From an uncultured Desulfovibrio sp. (GTDB taxonomy: Bacteria; Desulfobacterota; Desulfovibrionia; Desulfovibrionales; Desulfovibrionaceae), in the NCBI GenBank assembly GCA_900550745.1, contig URTO01000142.1:1-5785 (forward strand): a stretch of DNA of 5,785 nucleotides, in the 5' to 3' direction. Made by a program: the position numbers and the translations under genes. The notes beneath the pieces were generated by a model. It saw only the letters and a list, made by a program, of their open reading frames with translations. It was not told where the DNA came from and did no database searches. Each line of letters begins with the position of its first letter. Position 1 is the stretch's first letter. Positions 5,755 to 5,785 of this stretch are shown here, piece by piece.

Positions 5755-5785
5755 GGGGGGAGGGAACCTTTCTGGAGAAAGGTTC
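5755..5785 (+). terminator. Terminator of pdxST, cut by the window edge
   Basis: Ten bases after the pdxT stop begins GGGGGGAGGGAACCTTTCT, and the last ten bases of the window (5776-5785) are the exact complement of 5764-5773 (GAACCTTTCT). The hairpin is still closing at the edge. If it continues, the next bases should be CCTCCCCCC or similar, followed by T residues if it works as an intrinsic terminator. Confidence 0.7.

Overview
The window is 5785 bases of moderately GC-rich bacterial chromosome holding four full-length genes of ordinary type and one sizeable non-coding structure. Codon use looks uniform across the genes. The runs of G leading into hairpin terminators, the GC-rich codons and the stand-alone sulfonate-type binding protein suggest a Desulfovibrionaceae-like (Desulfovibrio/Bilophila-type) member of the Desulfobacterota. 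That assignment is inference and weak; no rRNA or other taxonomic marker is present.

Layout. Bases 1-235 have no recognisable gene but include a strong intrinsic terminator (about 170-208) for the gene to its right. Bases 236-1318 (minus strand) encode a secreted periplasmic solute-binding protein of the SsuA/TauA/NMT1-like class, with its own ribosome binding site and a good candidate promoter. A 389-base divergent intergenic region separates it from an ABC-F ATPase of the Uup type (1708-3633, plus strand), which is complete with two ATPase domains and a C-terminal coiled-coil domain. The 607 bases from 3634 to 4240 contain no convincing gene. Their first half is a large imperfect palindrome (about 3642-3957) and their second half holds a perfect 11-bp hairpin and the promoter/operator region of the next operon. 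That operon is pdxS-pdxT (4241-5122 and 5127-5744), the two subunits of the DXP-independent pyridoxal 5'-phosphate synthase. A terminator cut by the window edge (from 5755) follows it.

How the genes relate. PdxS and PdxT form one enzyme: PdxT releases ammonia from glutamine and PdxS uses it with ribose 5-phosphate and glyceraldehyde 3-phosphate to make PLP. The binding protein and the ABC-F protein look like independent single-gene units. No PdxR-type regulator and no transporter permease or ATPase partner for the binding protein lies in the window.

The least ordinary feature is the roughly 300-base palindrome after the ABC-F stop codon. Its outermost bases resemble the two arms of a terminator of the kind found after pdxT, so it may be a MITE-like element or a pair of inverted repeat units sitting in a former terminator loop. 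The second is an ATTGTC inverted and direct repeat laid over the putative pdxS promoter. I saw no evidence for a new multi-gene system.
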